A DNA stretch of 64,000 nucleotides from Alentia gelatinosa (GCA_950022655.1 OX465583.1:30841360-30905359), one strand, 5' to 3'; shown: positions 1 through 14,000, counted from the stretch's first letter. Numbers and translations: made by a program. The notes: generated by a model not told the origin, from the sequence alone.

Positions 1-1444
1 CACACCTTTGCCTAACCGTCAGGTTAGTGAGAATTTGTGAACATGTTGTCGACATATGCACTTCACTGACCAGATCACACCTCTTCCCGACGAAAATTGG
101 GCATTAATAACGTGGGGATATTGACTGATCATAGTCGAGTCGCATACTCTCGTACAGCGACTGTTCCGATTATAATCGGCGATCGGGTCAATGAGAATCG
201 GTGATAGTTGTAACGCAGTTCTAAGACAAGAGAATATCATGCAAACGTTTGGTGGCACTAGTCTTGAGAACTCGTGAATATGATGAAGATTTATATGAAT
301 TCATAGATAAGGTGATGGTGACGGATCCTTTTAATATAGATGCCTATTGTTAGTATTGGAAAGTCCAGCTCCGGTGGTTAATAACTACTAGCAACCCATC
401 AAATCTCTATAGATGATTTGACCACAGATACATGCAGGTAGATATGTATTTCTATACCAAACACTAGATGTTCTACAATCTTTACATTTACTAAACATGC
501 CTGCTAATGTTATCCTATACAGTAGAGGGACATCTAAAATAGAATGTTTGGGTTTTTATTGAGGATGTTCTATAGCGTGATCGCACTGCTTGAGGGATGT
601 ATAAAAGATAAAACCTTTCTTGCTGAAATCTTTTTTTAAAGGACGCTCTTCCTGGTAGAGAGTACTAAAATGTACTGTATTAAAAAAAACATTTTGCAGA
701 GATTTTGTTACTGCCTCTAATCTAGGGAATACAATCTGACAAAAGCAATTTTGGTTTTTGATCTATGGGACTATGATTTTATATCGCATTACTGAATATG
801 CATGGTGAACACAGAGGAGACCTATTATGTGCTTTTGAAATATACGATCATTTTAGATCATAGATACTGAGGTTTTTTTGACAATGGGTGGCACTAATAG
901 TGATTTCAGAGAAGTGCATACATGCAAGGAAGTGCGTACATTGGTACATGAATGTGTGGACAGGACTTTAACAACTCTCCAAGTGGGACACTCACCTTCT
1001 TATCGCCAATTATCTACCATTGATTAAGATAACATGTGTTAGATACATATGCTATTTAGGACTTATCAATGTTCATATTATTGTTCATGTTACTCAAAGA
1101 ACAAAATTCCAGGCATGGTTATGTATCAGTGGTGGAATCTTACAATATTACAGAAAAACGATAGCACTCAAAAGAGGATGTTCAATAAAACTGATTTCAA
1201 AGAAGATAATTTTCATTTGATACCAAGCAGATCCTGGAGAATGAAAGTCGGTACTGAGGAAAAAGTCGGAAATTTAAAACAGTTATAAAAAAGAATCATT
1301 TATAACATTATTTTAGAATAAAGGAACTAAGAATTAATATATATTCTAGTGTTGTCGATGTATATGAAATATCGGAATTCCGTCATTTGAAAGAAAACTG
1401 GCATCCCTGGGAGATAATACCTTGCTTTGGTATTTAAAAAAAAT
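1..1444. other. Non-coding, intron 44 of the cadherin gene
   Basis: AT-rich sequence with no cadherin-like frame on the minus strand. A GTGAGT donor-like site at about 985 (AAGAAG|GTGAGT) has no EC-like coding sequence before it. The next exon must lie beyond the left edge. Confidence 0.6.
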
Positions 1445-1595
1445 GGTGGAGGTATGATCACAAAAAACCAGACACAGTTGTTTTTTATTTTAAGTTGTTG
1501 TTATATTTGACCAAGATGACAATCAAAGTGGTATCAAGAAATATCATTCAGAAGATCACGACGTTTCGCGCAAGTTCAGAGCGCTTCATCAGGTG
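1445..1595 (-). mobile_element. 151-bp hammerhead-ribozyme retroelement, copy B
   Basis: Same family as the copy at 22215, in the opposite orientation. Read on the minus strand it starts CACCTGATGAAG at 1595. It has stem II GCGC/GCGC (1584-1581 with 1571-1568), GAAACGTC (1567-1560) and stem I ATCAC/GTGAT (1597-1593 with 1559-1555). The flanks are ATTT-A(7)-T at 1596-1607 and ATTT-A(8)-T at 1432-1444, a 12-13 bp target-site duplication. The core and stem I are conserved, while stem II differs but still pairs. Confidence 0.8.
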
Positions 1596-1910
1596 ATTTA
1601 AAAAAATCTGGTTTGCAGTGCCTAGACTAGTTGTAAAACATGCTCAAAGCTGTCTTTAGATAGATCAGTAAAAATGCACTCTCGGCAGTTCTTCGGAGGT
1701 CTGGTGCCACAGGGATTTGACCATGTCCAGTTCTGAAGTGGCCGGGTGTGGACAACATATAGCTATTACGAAATTATGACGATTATAAATGAAGTTCTTG
1801 AAATTTCTGATAGCCATAATTAATCAAAATGCTTGTATCTTTGAATGAGGTAAAGCCTATGTTATTGACAAATATGCAAAGAATAATAAACAAAGAAAGA
1901 GGATACTCAC

Positions 1911-2030
1911 GACGAAGACGGGCGTGCCTGGAGCAGCATTCTCTTGTACTTCACCAGTGTAGGGTGAATCCACGAAGTACGGAGCGTTGTCGTTGACGTC
2001 GTCCAGCTCCACCTCCACTTCACAGGTACT
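1911..2030 (-). CDS. Cadherin exon 44 (EC22 end, EC23 start), last exon in window
   Basis: A 40-codon phase 0-0 exon with acceptor TAACAG and donor GTC|GTGAGT. It encodes VELDDVNDNAPYF and YTGEVQENAAPGTPVFV. The active donor and the incomplete EC23 show that more exons follow beyond position 1. Confidence 0.93.
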
Positions 2031-5000
2031 CTGTTAAAGAGAGACACGACTTATAAAAAACAACGTAAGACTTGATAAAGGCAACTGAAATAGTCGAAAC
2101 GTTGTAAAAACTCCAAACGTTGTGAAAACCTTCATACACAACTCCAGACTGGTGGGGGCACTGAGGCGATCCCCTAATTTGCGGTTATCATCCCAGCCTA
2201 CCATCACTCTCAAAACACGCAGGCGCATACGATGGCAGAGTCCAGAATGTCTGCTATGATGATAATGTCATGTTACTGGTAGGAACCTGGGTCTGGTATT
2301 GGCTTTTTAATAATAAATGAAGCTGGATTTACAGGGAGAATCACTATATGTACTGGGGTTTCCAAAGACACCTTGAAGCCACACTGCAACATAATCTATC
2401 TCTTAGAATAGAAAAATGATACCTGATGAGACTATCGTGCGGGAAACTTTCATAACTTTTTTCCTTTTTTCACCTCTATAAGGATTACCAAGCTTCACCT
2501 GGGGCGTAGAAAAGGTAGCAAACTTGTTGATATTGTTACCAAGTGAATACCATAGGTATTACGCCTATGACGTCATAACCAGAGATTCTCTATGGTTACG
2601 GCAACAGTTGGGAAAGAACATTCGGCATTAAAGGATTGAAAGTATTTCACTACAGTGGGTGGCACCCATTAAAGCCGTGCATAACGTCCTGAGGTGTCCC
2701 TGGTGACAGAGTTAACAGAGAAAAGTGTCTACTTACTATTCGTGGCGGTACACCCATGTCAGAGGCGGTCACTATGAGGGTAAACTTAGAGGACTTCTCT
2801 CGGTCCAACTGTCCTGCAGTCACAATCTGTCCCACTTCCGGCTGAATGAAACAGTGTACATTTACATGTAAATGGTCAAAATGAGGTATATGAAGTGAGT
2901 TTTCTATATTTTATTAGTCCGGTAAAAGTTGACAGTACTTCAGGTTAGCTGGTAGCCTATTGTCAGTCATCTATGCAACCTTAGACTGCAACGAATATAT
3001 TAACAGTGAAAAGCCCAAAATTGTGAGTTTCAAGAAGCTGCTCTCAAATAAGGCGATACAAAATTACAGTACTACACATTTAGCATAGCGAGATGTGAAT
3101 CATAAGAGAAAATACATCTGAGCATAGATATTAAAATATAATGCCAGGCCTGTGTTTTTCTGTACACAAAAATCTTACTCCCTTGATATTTCAGTCTTCA
3201 CGACGCACCCTTTTATATATTGTAAGTAACAAATGGCTGATTACATGAAACTGGACATGACAATAATCTGGAATAAAAAAAAAATCTAAATTATTTATTG
3301 GTCACAATTCAACTGACATGGTTGATTTTCAATGACGGCATCACATACCTCCTCAATGCGGAAGCGGCCCTGCGCGTTGCGTGACGTCAGATGATACGTC
3401 ACACGTCCGTTCTCGCCCGAGTCGCGGTCCGTGGCCACCACCTGACCCACCACCTGACCCAGCTGACCCGAGAGGTCATTCTCCCTGACCCGGAAGTAGT
3501 AGACGGGCTCCGAGAACTGCGGGCTGTGGTTGTTGGTGTCAATCAGTTTTACCTCCAGGGGAGCCTGCAAGATAACCGTATAATAAGATGATTTTTTTTC
3601 AAATAACCAAACTAAAGCATACACGGGAGATAATACGTTAATAATATATCAATAAGCTTCCAAAAATAAAATTATAAATTGGAGTGGAGTTGATTTTTGA
3701 TATTATCCTTAGCTCCGCCATAAGTTTTCGTTGTGGTTTTATTTCTATTTATTTTGAGGTGGGACTCAATCAAGTACGTAGACGGTGAAGGGTGGGGGGC
3801 AAAAATATTTATACATTTTTTATACATTCCTTCTCACAGCAAACTCTAGACCATTAAATACTTTTTAGGGAATCAGCCAAAACTCACTCATTGACTCATA
3901 ATCAACTTAAATATGTTTTTGCGCTAACTTTAACAAACGCCAAAAAAATAAACGGTGAAGATGTGAGCGATATTAGAGGAGCTGACCGTGTCGGAGAACT
4001 GGCCGTCACTGACGCGTAACGTCACTTTGTACTCGTTACGCTCGGCTGCGTTCAGTGGCCACTTGACGCGTATCTCGCCGTCTCCCTCCCCGATACCGAA
4101 CGGACCTGCACAACAGGAACATTATTACAAATACAGGTACATTTATATTCTAACCCGCAGCACTGAAACAACACGGACAATAGCCGTTACAAAAACGGGC
4201 AGCAGAAATTAGGATGGTTCAAACACAATAGAATTATTTAGATTCTCACCTGCAGTAGGAAGTTCAGGATGAGAATTTCTCTTTTTTTAAATAGATATAG
4301 TGTAAGCATAATCACAAAAAGACAGAGAGTAGTTAGTGATGGAGATGTTCTATTATTAGCCAAGATAACAAACAGAGTGTGTGGTATAAGAATATCAATA
4401 TAGATCCCAACACTTTGTGGGTTTTTCATGCGGAATTTACTGTCTCGGAGGCAACGAGAAAACATGGAAAACACGTCGGTGTTTGGCTGAGGGCGTGTGG
4501 AGAGGTTCAAACCACTTTTTCTGTTCGCATGGATGAAGCTCAATTTATACCATCTTTATTCTAAACACGAAAAAATAACCTTATTAACTGCAAAAGAAAG
4601 ATACTGCCATCTCTGTATAATGCAGTAACTTAGTAATAGAACGAGATGATAATTCAATGACTCACTTTCTTCGTCTATGGAGTAACGTAGGCGGGCGTCG
4701 GCGTCGGGGTCGGTGGCTGACACGGTAACTACAGGAGTGCCAGGAGGCATTCCCTCAGAGATGGACACCTTGTAGAGCGGGTCCACGAACTCCGGGGCGT
4801 GGTCGTTAATGTCACTGATATAGACGGACACCTGAAACAAAGAAATACATGTTTATCGTCACCCACCCTCTGGGATAATAAGGCAGGGATGTCAGTTGGA
4901 GTCAAGAAAAAAAGTCGAAAGTGACTGTGGAAACAGATATAACACATCAGTGTTGAATGGGACTGAGGGTGTGAGGGGAGATTAAAACCAGTTCTGTTGC

Positions 5001-8000
5001 TCTGAATTCATGGTGATGTCTTCATTAAGAGGGTTGTATTTGTGTTCTTTGCAGAGAAAATTTACGGTAATTGGTGAGATTTAAGTGGTGATTCAACCAA
5101 ACTAGAAACTTTATCGGAAAGTTTCTGATGTCCTTGGAATGTATCAAAGAATGTCTTATATGGTGAATTTTCTTACACGATAAATCGTATAAACGTCCGA
5201 AATTGCCAGAAAAAATGCGCGCTTCCACCGCCAGCTACGCTTATACGATATTTCCCGATTTCTATTCCGGCAAGTTTCGTTGCTTCGGGGGACTTACGGT
5301 AGCAGTGCTGGTCTGGGCGGGGTTACCGTGGTCCAGGGCGTATACTCTCAGAGGGTAGAGTGCTGTGCCGTTCTCTATCCTCAATCCCAACTTCTCACGG
5401 TCGAGGTCCTTCACCACACGAATCTCACCCTGATTGGAAGTCACATAAAAATGAATAATATAAAGAAAGGTTGGATTTTTTTCAAATGATTTTCCATTTG
5501 ATATTTTGGGTGTGATAAAATATCAGAAATACATCAACGTGGAAACCAGTTGAAAGTCAAAATGATTCTTGCAAAGAATAAGCATGTCTTTATTCATCTG
5601 TAATCGGTAACTTTTATACATGTGTTCATAAAATGCATGGTATCTTCCACAAACGGCAAAATAATGATTAGGGAGCGTTCATTATTTATGGCTGAGGTGG
5701 GGGGAAAGTCACTTTTTGTGACATGAAACGGTCACACACCCCCCCCCCCCCTTGGAGTTACCCAAGAGTTGTGCCTCCAGCCATAAATAATGGAGATCCC
5801 TTATTATATAAAAGACCGAAAATAAAAATATACAATTTGGTTCAAACTAAAGGGTAATTAAAAAATAATTGAAACACATTTCAACGTAAAATAGAACAGA
5901 ATAGACATTTCCTCCAACATGAATCCAGAGAGACATTTAGCTGACATCACCTTAGTGTGGTCGGACTGTATCTGCGTGTAGATAACGAACTCGTCGTCTT
6001 CTGGTCTTAACCGGAAACTGACGACGGAGTTGTCGCCGTCGTCGGCATCCGTCACGCTGACGTACGTCACCAGCGACCTACTTCCGGCACCTTGCGAGAT
6101 GACGAGGAACCAGTCAGAACAGGATATTTACGTTCATGTTTTGGGAGATGTTAAATTCTAAATTGCTATGTAATATATATATATTGGAAGCTTTGCTCGA
6201 ACTAACGAATAACTTAAGCAAGTGATAATGAATACATGATACAAAGATTGAACAGAATTCTATTCTACTTGTATTTTGATTTACTTCAGAATTCCTGAAG
6301 CAAGATTACAGTTATAGAACAGGACGGAGAGTGCATACTCTTAAACTACATATCCACTGAGCACACGAATACACACACTGCAGTCATAAAACACTTTTAG
6401 AGATATACACTGCATTACACTGAGACTGCGCCCACTGAGTTACTCACCCTCGGTAACCCGGACTGTGTAGGGCTCGCCGATGAATTGAGGGGCGTTGTCA
6501 TTGTCGTCCTGGACGGTGATATACAGCTGAGCCGTCACCTAAAAACAACAGGAGGCGCTTCATACATTATCTGCCCTCATATATACACCGATAAACACCC
6601 ATGTGGTACCTATATATCTGATTATTTCACTCACCTAACCACATTTCAGCTTCATGTTCAAGGTGGATGATAAACTTATTGTGACATATAACATCTGAAA
6701 GTCAGTTGGGAAGTGGAGATATTTACATATGGAAGGCATCGCCTATGAGACCGAGAATACATGAAAAACAGGTCTGTGCCGGACATGACATGGGGCTGAT
6801 GGACAGTGGAGATGTTATCGTAAAACTGGATGAGGCTTAATCTTGGCCACCGTATTCCACGCCTGGAGTTTGGCAAAGTGACTTCATGAGGCGAAGCCGA
6901 GTGAAGTCCGGTGTGAGCTTCAGGAGTGGAAAGTGGTGGCCAAGTGCAACGAATCAGGTTTTGATTTTATCCTACCCTATCTCCTCGATTTTGGAATATT
7001 ATGTGATAACAATGCTGTATGCCACTAGTGGCATATAAAACTCCGTATGCCAGTCAGCGTGGCATACGGAAACCCAATGTTAAGCCTATGGCATTTTATA
7101 TTAGGGGTAGGATAAAAGAACCGAAACTGTTCTTTTTTGCACGAGGCTCAATTATATATAATTACGTGTATGCAATGTAAATAAAAAAAACCCATAAAAG
7201 TATATTTTCCAGAGTAGGAGCCCCTTCGGTGTTCTGAAAATCATTGTTAAAAAAGGACTAAAAGAAGAAAGAAGAACACAGTTAAAACCATGTATCATAC
7301 ATTTTTCATCTTTTATTGACATGACTAATATTGTCGGCATCTCAGATGCTTACACATCAACAAATATCATTCTTTCATAGTGTAATAAATATCAACCTCG
7401 AAATATTGAGAGAAAACCTACAGCGTAAAGTTCAAACCAAAATTCAACCACACTTAAAAATATTTACACTATATATATACACTATACTGTCCGACTGGGA
7501 CATAGCACCGGGCTCAAGTAAGAGTTACCTTGTAGAGCAAAGAGTTCATATGGTTTCGTTCATTTTGTGATGATGTATATATAATAATATATTCTGCCGA
7601 AACTATTTTCCCCCGTTCACACTGATGTACATTTGCGGTAAACAGAAAATCGGGGCATTAGCAGTTTGGAATATTGTTCAGTCAACTTGATCATTCAAGG
7701 CATACCTTGACCTATAAAACGACTGAAATACCATACATGAATATACAAAGTGTACATGTCTACACGACTTGTTGTACCCATTCACACTGACGTATGGTAT
7801 AATGTGCCCTATTTACACTGAGTCCATCACACAATTTTATCGCAGTGAGTCTCTGGGTCTCATTCAGTCTGAGAGGCTGTTCACACTGACCGACGGTCTG
7901 TTGTGGCCCATTTACATGGCCAGATAGTCTTCGTCGTCGCTGCCCCAGTCGCTGTCCGTGCCGTCCAAGTCCCACTCCTCATCAGACTCATCCTCCTCGT

Positions 8001-11000
8001 CCCTGACGACCACCATGCCCGCCAGGGTGCGCAGTCGGTCGAGACGGTCGGCGGCGTGACTGGCGTAGTCGTAGAACATCTGCCGCACGCCCTCTAGCGT
8101 CAGCATGCGGAGTCTCAGCGAGAGACGCGTGCCGTGGTGTGCAGAACGTGTTGCGCGCCGGTGACGCACTTCCGTCTCGTGGATGACGCGATTTAACGCG
8201 ATCAGCTGACGACACGCCAGCGAGAACTTGGCGTCGGTCGCTTTGATCTCGTCGCCAAGCCACTCGTCTTCCGGTTCCCACTCACTCGGATCGTTGTAGA
8301 AGACCCGCCCTAGTGGAACTTCCGGTGACGCCACGCTGCTTCCGGCGTTCGATTCGGTGGCGTCGCTGACGTCATACTCGTCGTCCGAAGCGTCCTCTAG
8401 CGGGAGGCGGAGGGACGCTAGATCGGATGCGGGAGGAGAGGAAGCAGGACGCGGGGGTTCGTCAGGATTCCGCGGAAACGATGACGAACGAATGATGAGC
8501 GGGAACCCTGAGAACGGGAACGCCGTGAATGTTGTCAGTGCCGCGGTGCTGCCACCTAGTGAGACGCGTGTCGGGGAGGAGTTCCCCTCCTCCTCCTCAG
8601 GTTCTTGTATGTCCATCGGTACGGAGCCCGGTTCTGGCTCGACGAAGAGGTGGCCGATCGGAAACATGATGCACAAATGTCGTCTGCTTTTGCTGTTTTC
8701 AGATGACGTCAGACGCTGAGTTGGTCTCTGGTCACAACAAAGCGTCCACAAGTAGGAAACAGTCTCTGATTTTACGGATGTGACGGTGGCGTCAATATAG
8801 ATACTCCAAAACGGAATTCACTCGTAATCAAAACTTAAGCATCCGAGTGCGTACCAGAATGAAAGTCTACCACGGACGTTCACAGATGTCAATAGGTCCA
8901 CAAAAATTCACACAGGTGAAGTCTCACACGAGAACGTAGTGGTAGGAGCACGGATTATTGTAGATAGTTCTGTGGTGGACGTAGAACTTCCAGATGGTAA
9001 GCGTTGGATAATCAGAAGCTCCCGATACAATGTTGAAGTTGCGTGTGTTCGCGTCGATGTCTGCAGTGAGAGTGACCCCTTCTGACCCTGCACGGAGATG
9101 GATATATGTAGATGGAGGGCTCCGACTACGGCTCACCGTGTGGGCAGATGCTGTATTGTTCTAACGGCTTAACTCGCCCAGCTAACATTTCTTTGTAGCC
9201 GGCGGCCTGGCAGTATTGCGCGGTAGGGGGTTTCGCAGGCTGCTTCCACCAACACAGACAAGTTAACCGTTTACGTGTGCAGTAATCCTCCGCCACATTA
9301 TATCCACAAAGGACGGCCCGCGGTGACCGCCACTTCTCATCACACGGCCGCCAGTGACAGCCGTGAGCGCCGGGGACTTCTGTGTGGTCAGATAGCTGCC
9401 CCGCCCGCACCTGAGCTGAACCTGCCAGGGAGCTGTGAAGGTGGCTGAGGCTTCTTCCCGTCCGTCCACCCGCCCACCCGCACCTTGATGCCCCATCCCC
9501 ACCCCACACACACACTCAGTATCATTTCTTGTTTGCTTCTATTTTTTATATTGAGCAGGCCTCAGTTTACATTGTTTTCACAGAATCTTGACGTTCATTT
9601 CAGAGTTATTTCAATATTGGTGCACACTGCATGGAATCGTTTCAGAGTGTATACATGCATGTATAAATACCATTTGATTTATTGTGGTCTTTCTTTTGCC
9701 CCTATGTTTTTTTTAATCAATTTTTTTTATATTTAGGGTATGAAATGAGATATCATACGATATATCTAACTAATTCCTGACTTGTGTCCTACAAGAGAAA
9801 AGTTTTGTGAAGCCAAATATTTCTCCGTTTTTTGTACAAATGGGGGTGCAATATCATACAACAAATCCCTATTTTCTAAAATATAGTACTTAGACAATTG
9901 TTTTCCCTTTAATCGTACGGGTGGGAGGGGGCGGGTGCTGCCCGCACGCCCGCCCGCCCCTAGTCTCAACCATGCCGCATTCACACCTCAGGTCTCACAC
10001 CTTCTGTAGATACGGACGTGAACGTCTCACCTCGCCCTCGCAACACGAACACACTTCCCGCACTGTGGCGCCACATTCCCACTCATCCTGGTGAGCGGAC
10101 GGCAGGGACCGGAAGTCCTCTGCCCACACTCACAACTCAGGTAAGTACAGACTGGAACGTCTCACCTCGCACTCTCAACATATTCACTCTGTCCACACTG
10201 CGGCGCCGCACCACCACCACCCCGCCATGCGGTGCGAGCACTATGAGGATGGGGGCACCGGAGGTCCTCTGCCCACAGTCACTCACCCCACCCCACCCCT
10301 CCATCTTGTGAGCATATTGTGTCGCTGCACCGACACGCCACCTGGTGCAAGTGCTGTAAGGATTAGAGCACCGGAAGTCCTCTGCCCGCACCCTGGCGGC
10401 GGCTCCTGAGGGCAGAGTTCGCTCTTAGTCCGGCCAACGAGTATACTCGTTGGTCCGGCAGGGGTCGCTCGTCGCCGGGTGGGTGAGTAGGGGTTTGGGG
10501 TTAATCAGAATGACGGGAACACCTGCGTGCTGGGGAAACGCTAGCGCGGTGGGGTTCGGGTTAAGGGTAATTAAGCCGTTAATTACTTAATTAATCTTTT
10601 TACTGCAGCTGGGTATGTCAGCGACTGGGTCCACTGCATGGTGTTGGTCTCTTCTGCTGTCTTAGTATTTGGTCCGACTGGATGATGTCAACTTTCATTG
10701 TTATAGATTAATAGTAGAATTTTGGTAGACTTACCTGGTAAGTTGAAGTAAAATTGAGATTTTACCGATGACAACACGTAGTGTTGTAGGGGACAGACCA
10801 AAGAAAGGATACATGTCGGCAAAATGTTCAACTTCTTTTATCATCACCCCATCATGCGTAATAAGGGCGGCCCCTTAGTTGATTGTTTTTGCATTAGAGA
10901 TTACTTTTTCTAATTCCCAATTGGTTATCATCAACGCGATAAAAGCATATTTACATGAAATGAAGCCCGTCGAGGTTGAATTATCAAAAACCCATAGTAA

Positions 11001-14000
11001 GTGAACTGACCTATTTATTTTGTCAACGATATCCTGACTCCAGATCATAGCTTTTTTGTCTGCATGTAGGACCAGGAGCAGATACCAACGGGGTTCTTAA
11101 GTCTTTAACCATCGACAAAGGAAAATCACCTTGGCCATACTTTCAAGTAAAATATTTTCAAATATAATTTCAGTACGGAAAAAATTATACATTTACTATA
11201 GTCCGAAACAAATCCACAACGATTCTAAACAGATAGGCATTTAACAGCAGTCACACGGATTTTGGGCATAACTAAAATTTAATGATTGATGATTGTTCCA
11301 ATGTATCGAATACGGTTGCAGCAGTAATGGCTAGATCTATCATGAAAGTGACATAATGTTCTCGCTGCTTTTAGACCGTAACAGTAAGTGCCTCCTGTTG
11401 AGACTTCATGGTCCAGTGATCATAGCTTTATGCACAGACTGGAGGGCCAGTCCATCTGGCCAAGATACATGTATTTATTTCCTAGGCCTGCGTGGGCTCC
11501 CCCCTTTCAATGGTAATCACACAATGGCCGAGTAAAATTGCCATTTGGGATAGACAAATATTTTTTCACATGGGTAAAATACAAGCCCATATATTTGTTT
11601 CCTAAGCCTGCGTGGATTTTCATTCACCATCAAATGGTAATCGCACAATGGCCGAGTATAATTGCAATTTGCGAAAGGAAATATTTTTCAACGTATCCAT
11701 AATCCTTGTGGTCAAAATACTTGTACATGTTTTTGTTTCCCAAGGCAGCCTGTATAGCCCTTCGAGATCAAATGTTAATTGCACAATGGTCTAAAATAAT
11801 TGCAATGTGTAGAACAAATATTTTTCATCGGTAGCTTTCTATTAATCATAATAATATAAGTACATGTATCTAAGACATTACTTAATGCCTTTATTTCACA
11901 GAGAAATAGAAAGTACTGTGATTTTAGCATTTATCGGTGATCTATGTATAGAGAGGGGTTAAAGGGGTTATAAGGGGTTAATGGAGAATTCACCCCGAAA
12001 AGATGTAGCCCCTCACTCGCCCTGTCTATCTTTTTGTTAGGGTTTGGGCTATAGTTATTTTTAGGTGAATCTTTCAGGTCTGGATCAGGGAATCGATCTA
12101 AATCTAACCCCTATATAATTTTGTCCATCACAATCCAAAATACCAAAGGGAGGTGGAATTAAGAAAAGAATTTCGAATATCTATTAGGGTAATATAAAAG
12201 TTTCACCTGAATATTGTAGTCCATATCTATTCATATCTGTATTTATGATACTCGTGTTCGATTGAATTGGAACGAGTATGTTTCAAGGCAGGAAAATCCC
12301 AGGGCATCTGTTGTTTTTGGGCGATTCTTATTATAATACGGAGTGACGTTATGGCGTCAGTTACTGACATCATGACGTCAGTTGGTGACGTACCTTGCGT
12401 CCGGTGGTGTCGGCAGCGGCCACAGTGAGGCTGTAGGAGTCCTGATACTCTCGATCCAGGTTGACGGGCGTCCTGTCACAGCGGACGATCACCATGCCCG
12501 TCACAGCATCGACCGTGAACAGGTCCGCGTCCCCTGAGTGACGTCACAGTTCCTCATTAATACGTCATATACGTCACCACGTCGTTTTAAGTTAACACAA
12601 TTCTGATATGATACAGGTAAAACTGTTGGCATTATGTTTGGGAAAACTATACATTGTCTTTTTTGGTTGATATGGATTAGATATATGTGATGTGAGATGT
12701 ATGTGACTTAAGCAATTACTGCTGATACAGCTTGACCCTAGTACATATATAACTCATCACGCAAATCTTTATATTTTTTCAATTTATGTACTAACCTGCA
12801 GTGATGGAGTAGCGAAGCTTTCCCTCGTCCTGCGAGTCGAGGTCAGTAGCGTGAACTCGGGCCACCTCCTGACATGCTCCCGCACTCTGTGATTTAAAGA
12901 AAAGAATAAATTCGAATTCTTAAGAAGTGTTTCAAATGAAGCATGCATTCATTATTGCCATATGTCGTCTACATTTCTTTAATAATCTACAGTCGTTGAT
13001 AGGTCATCTGAATACATGTACTTTGACATATCATATATCATTGAGAATTCTGGAAGTACAGAGTGGAGACGTGCCTCACTGATGCTGGCGGAGTAAGTGG
13101 TGCTGTTAAAGGCTGGGTAGTTGTCATTCACGTCCAGCACGATCACCTTCAGCGTGGCCGGGTAGCTGTAGTGTCGCCCGTCACTCGCCCCGATCTGTCA
13201 TTAAAAAAAGTACACAATATGAAATTTCTACACACAGAATATGGCCAACTGCTAACCTGAGCCATATATGATCATGAGTGTTGTTGTATTCAATGGTGCA
13301 CATATCATTGCATGTTAAACTCAGGTAGGTACTCATCATTACCAATGCATGGGTGTCAGTTGCGGACGGCGAGAAAAGTAGAAATATTGTTTATGTGGAA
13401 TTTGCTGCTTCAAGGAGACACTGAAAACGTGAAAAACACATCGGTGTCAGGCACGCCATGACTGAGGGTCTGTGTAGAGGTTCAAACCATTGTTTTATTG
13501 ATGTGAGTAAGGTTCGATTGATTTTTTTTTTAAACATGGAAGAATAATTGTATACAGTGAAAATGTAGATTTCCATAGAAAAGTGAAAAGCTGACATCCC
13601 TTTCAATGAGTGTTGCTAACTTCCATGGTGTACCTATTATTGAAGGTAAAACTCATAGTAAGGTACCTATCGTTATGTATGAGTAATGCTTATCACCATG
13701 GTATACCTATTATTGTATGTTAAACCCATAGTTATGCATGAGTAATGCTTACCTCCATGGTGTACATGTTGTTGCTGGCTGGTGACATGGTGTCACGGTC
13801 CAGTGAGCGCTGTACTTTGATGACTGCCGCATTGTCGACAGACTCCACTTTGAAGGCGCCATTATCGTCTCGGTTTGTTACACCATACCAGATCTAAGAT
13901 GGTAGTTAAAGGAAATAAGTAAAAGTACTCATAAAAGTGTAAAAACAATGTGACCTCATGATATCAATATACCATAAACCTTCATTAAAACTATTAAATT

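Larger units (their letters stand above)
8752..12393. other. Intron 36, 5' part, upstream of the nested gene
   Basis: Holds the presumed promoter of the nested gene, a GC-rich stretch with ambiguous open frames (8924-9515), the GC-rich tandem repeat and palindrome, and then AT-rich sequence from 10.6 to 12.3 kb. The latter includes degenerate repeats CxCATCAAATGGTAATCGCA near 11500-11800 and CRE-like TGACGTCA at 12372-12380. Confidence 0.6.

Noticed and set aside
3391..3591. Plus-strand open frame
   Set aside because: It lies antisense to cadherin exon 42 and has no splice or domain support.
8357..8719. Plus-strand frame of 120 codons
   Set aside because: Antisense to the nested gene; serine-rich composition comes from its acidic codons.
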